From Sarcocystis neurona (taxonomy: Eukaryota; Apicomplexa; Conoidasida; Eucoccidiorida; Sarcocystidae): a DNA stretch of 64,000 bases. Shown here one piece after another: positions 62,901 through 64,000 of the stretch (positions within the stretch are counted from its first letter, which is position 1; every line of letters starts with the position of its first letter). The stretch lies in assembly GCA_000727475.1 (NCBI GenBank), contig KL647289.1:1940798-2004797 (forward strand), given 5' to 3'. A program made the position numbers and the translations under genes. The notes under the pieces were generated by a model. It did no database searches and was not told the origin of the DNA. It saw only the letters and a program-made list of their open reading frames with translations.

Positions 62901-64000
62901 GTCTTCGCCCGTGTGCGGGGCCCTTGGTGCCCGGAGCTACTGCACTTTCCTGTGGCTGCTGGGGCAGATTTTCAGCCGCTGCCAAGCTGCTGCTCCTGCT
63001 GCTCTTATTCTTCGGGTGTACGCCTTCTGTGCTGTTGACGGAGGCTGCTGCTGCTGTCTTGGGCGGCAGCCTTCGGCTGCTGTTGCGCTTTTGTTCCTAC
63101 TGGGCTTCTGCTGCTGCCGGGCGACTGCATCCCGTCTGCTGTTGCTGCGCTCCCACTCCCGCGCGGGCCGCAACCTCTTGTGCTGCTGCTCGGCTGGGCT
63201 GCTAGGGGGCGCGTTGTCGGCTCTGCTGCTTCTTCTCTTCCTCTGCCACTCTTGTCCGCTGTTCCTTCTGCTGCTTTCTCTCGTATAAGCTATTGCTGCT
63301 GCACTTCTGCGGTCGCGCCGTCTCCCCCACTGATAACACTGCTGCTGCTGCTCGACCGCGCCTGCAGCTCTGCTACTGCTTCTACTTCTTTGCAGCTGCC
63401 GCGGGCGCTGGATCACCCCTGCTGCTCTGCTGCGGCTTCCTCTTCTTCCTACGTGCCTGTGCTGCTCGGGTGCAACTGCTGCTGGACGTCTGGTGGGGTG
63501 CTACTGCTTTTGCTGTTCTGCGTTCAACTGGCGGTGCCTTTCTTTCCGTGCGGGCGTCTTCCTGGCGCCTCCACCTTCTGTTGCTGCCGCTGCTCCCTTT
63601 GTTTCTTTTCCGCCGCTTACGCGGTCTGCTGCTGCTGCTGCCCTCTTCTCTTTTCTTCGCTTGCGCCTTCTCTATTGCTGCTGCTGCTGCGGCTGCCTCT
63701 CATTCTTCTCGGCGTTGAGCTGGCGGTGCCTTCCTTTCCATGACTCTTGCTGCTTCTGTTCCTGCCGCTGCTCTTGTTGCCTGTTTTCGCACCTAAGGTG
63801 TCCTGGCGGAGCAACGGAAGAACGGGTACATGTCTGTGGTTCACAACCTGGATCAACACCCGACGCTGTGGACCCCTGCAGGAGTCCCTTTCACGAAAAT
63901 GATGTGCGTGAAGCAGGACGCTCAGGGAAAAGAATTCCCAGCGATCATTCGTTCGTTGGTTGACTTAGAAGGCCCACTCTTCAAAGTTCTCTGCGAGGTA
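51000..64000 (+). CDS. PFP-type (long-clade) 6-phosphofructokinase, 5' half, runs off the window
   Basis: Phosphorylates fructose 6-phosphate to fructose 1,6-bisphosphate in glycolysis, in the cytosol. Exons: (uncertain start)-51666, 52566-52791, 54261-54454, 55631-55741, 56953-57198, 59313-59597, 60265-60372, 61293-61470, 63798-63997. All junctions are GT-AG and in phase, giving 516 codons after the first exon. Family marks in order: SPVQKARQKW; nucleotide/phosphate loop GIVLSGGPAPGGHNVI; YRNQGGFDM; VGGDGSNSNA; catalytic GVPKTIDGDL; sugar-phosphate loop MGRSASHLVLE; PEGLIEFIPE; FGYEGRCAMPSNFD. This order and spacing match plant PFP and the apicomplexan tandem enzymes, whose second domain would follow to the right. 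The loop reads GGDG, as in ATP users, rather than GGDD. The first exon (open from about 50908, phase-0 donor GTAAGA at 51667) encodes an Ala/Pro/Arg-rich N-terminal extension with SADLFDR at its end. Its start is unresolved (50923 to an ATG at 51444). Confidence 0.9.
51667..52565 (+). other. Intron between phosphofructokinase exons 51666 and 52566
   Basis: Bounded by GTAAGA at 51667 and GAGCAG at 52560-52565. It contains a GGTGTACGTACACT palindrome at 52284-52297. The long minus-strand open frame across this interval is Arg/Ser/Cys-rich, has no recognisable motif, and overlaps the sense exon, so I treat it as non-coding. Confidence 0.6.
52792..54260 (+). other. Intron before the GGPAPGG exon
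   Basis: Bounded by GTCAGC at 52792 and TCTGCTGCAG ending at 54260. It contains TA/TG and CAGACAGA microsatellite (52930-53225), pyrimidine-rich sequence (53560-53690, 53910-53960) and the palindrome GGGTGTACGTACACCC at 53862-53877. Phase 1 on both sides shows that no exon needs to be added, though a phase-neutral one is not excluded. Confidence 0.6.
54455..55630 (+). repeat. CTG/CTCCTG-rich intron of the phosphofructokinase gene
   Basis: Almost the whole intron is pyrimidine- and CTG-rich, ending GGTGCTGCAG at 55621-55630. Open frames of up to 234 codons here encode Leu/Ser/Pro/Cys runs and are not genes. Confidence 0.7.
55718..56015 (+). repeat. Four-copy tandem repeat derived from an exon end and its splice donor
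   Basis: The last 24 bases of the exon ending at 55741 plus the donor GTGAGA and a TA run recur downstream: copy 1 (true exon end) 55718-55747, copy 2 near 55817-55844, copy 3 near 55899-55929, copy 4 near 55983-56013. Copies 2 and 4 keep GTGAGA after AAGGAA or AACGAA; copy 3 has lost the GT (ATTGAG). Units of 84-99 bp also share GCATCAGCT-like and GTAGATGTA words. Confidence 0.85.
57210..57520 (+). repeat. CAG-rich block at the 5' end of a phosphofructokinase intron
   Basis: Dense GCAGCAG and CAACAGCAG repeats lie directly after the GTAAGA donor at 57199. The same intron becomes CTG-rich from about 58150 to the acceptor at 59312, so complementary repeats flank its middle. Confidence 0.75.
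58150..59312 (+). repeat. CTG-rich 3' half of the same intron
   Basis: Over a kilobase of interrupted CTG ends in TTTTTTCCTGCAG before the exon starting TTYHFVRVMG. A 406-codon open frame through the block joins the exon in frame by chance; its upstream residues are Cys/Leu/Ser runs. Confidence 0.75.
60829..61292 (+). repeat. CAG-rich then CTG-rich block before the exon at 61293
   Basis: 60829-61015 is CAG-type and 61060-61292 is CTG-type, ending in GATGCTGCTGCAG at 61280-61292. The pair could fold back on itself in RNA. Confidence 0.7.
61471..63797 (+). other. Last complete intron of the window (phosphofructokinase)
   Basis: Opens with GTACGT and closes with ACCTAAG, a less usual acceptor, yet the phase and protein join (CTAG to VLAEQRKNGY) are right. 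It holds GA/AAG purine-rich sequence at 61495-61560 and 62155-62200, CAG-rich sequence at 62220-62365, and CTG-rich sequence at 62960-63780. No independent gene is supported. Confidence 0.65.

Overview
This is eukaryotic nuclear DNA, most likely from a coccidian apicomplexan (Eimeria, Cyclospora or Cystoisospora type). The evidence is long, intron-rich genes, very abundant CTG/CAG trinucleotide repeats, frequent TGCATGC words, TA/TG microsatellites, a strand-biased pyrimidine leader, and a 'long-type' phosphofructokinase with plant/protist PFP character. The species cannot be fixed from the sequence alone. No rRNA, tRNA, CRISPR or bacterial-type operon was found.

Layout. (1) 1-626, minus strand: what looks like the first coding exon of a small membrane protein, resembling the N-terminus of lysophospholipid acyltransferases; the rest lies outside the window. 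(2) 627-6712: divergent intergenic region ending in about 2 kb of pyrimidine-biased leader. (3) 6713-37255, plus strand: a 20-exon gene for a clathrin-adaptor beta subunit (beta-1/2 adaptin). I rebuilt it exon by exon with consistent splice phases, predicting 1014 residues. (4) 37256-about 49700: intergenic. The first 4 kb is rich in microsatellites and contains a recent 190-bp duplication. The following 9 kb (about 41.0-49.6 kb) is strikingly poor in repeats, with a few unrecognised protein-like open frames. (5) About 49775/51000 to the right edge, plus strand: the 5' half of a PFP-type 6-phosphofructokinase, nine exons recognised, running off the window.

The two recognised genes are functionally unrelated (vesicle trafficking and glycolysis). 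What unites the window is its intron architecture. Nearly every long intron ends in CTG-rich sequence that also supplies the 3' splice site, several carry CAG-rich sequence in their first half, and many carry minisatellites made of a conserved core plus a variable TA run. A near-perfect palindrome, GGTGTACGTACACC, recurs across the window and forms a degenerate array at 34.1-34.7 kb. In the phosphofructokinase gene an exon end plus its splice donor has been copied three more times into the following intron.
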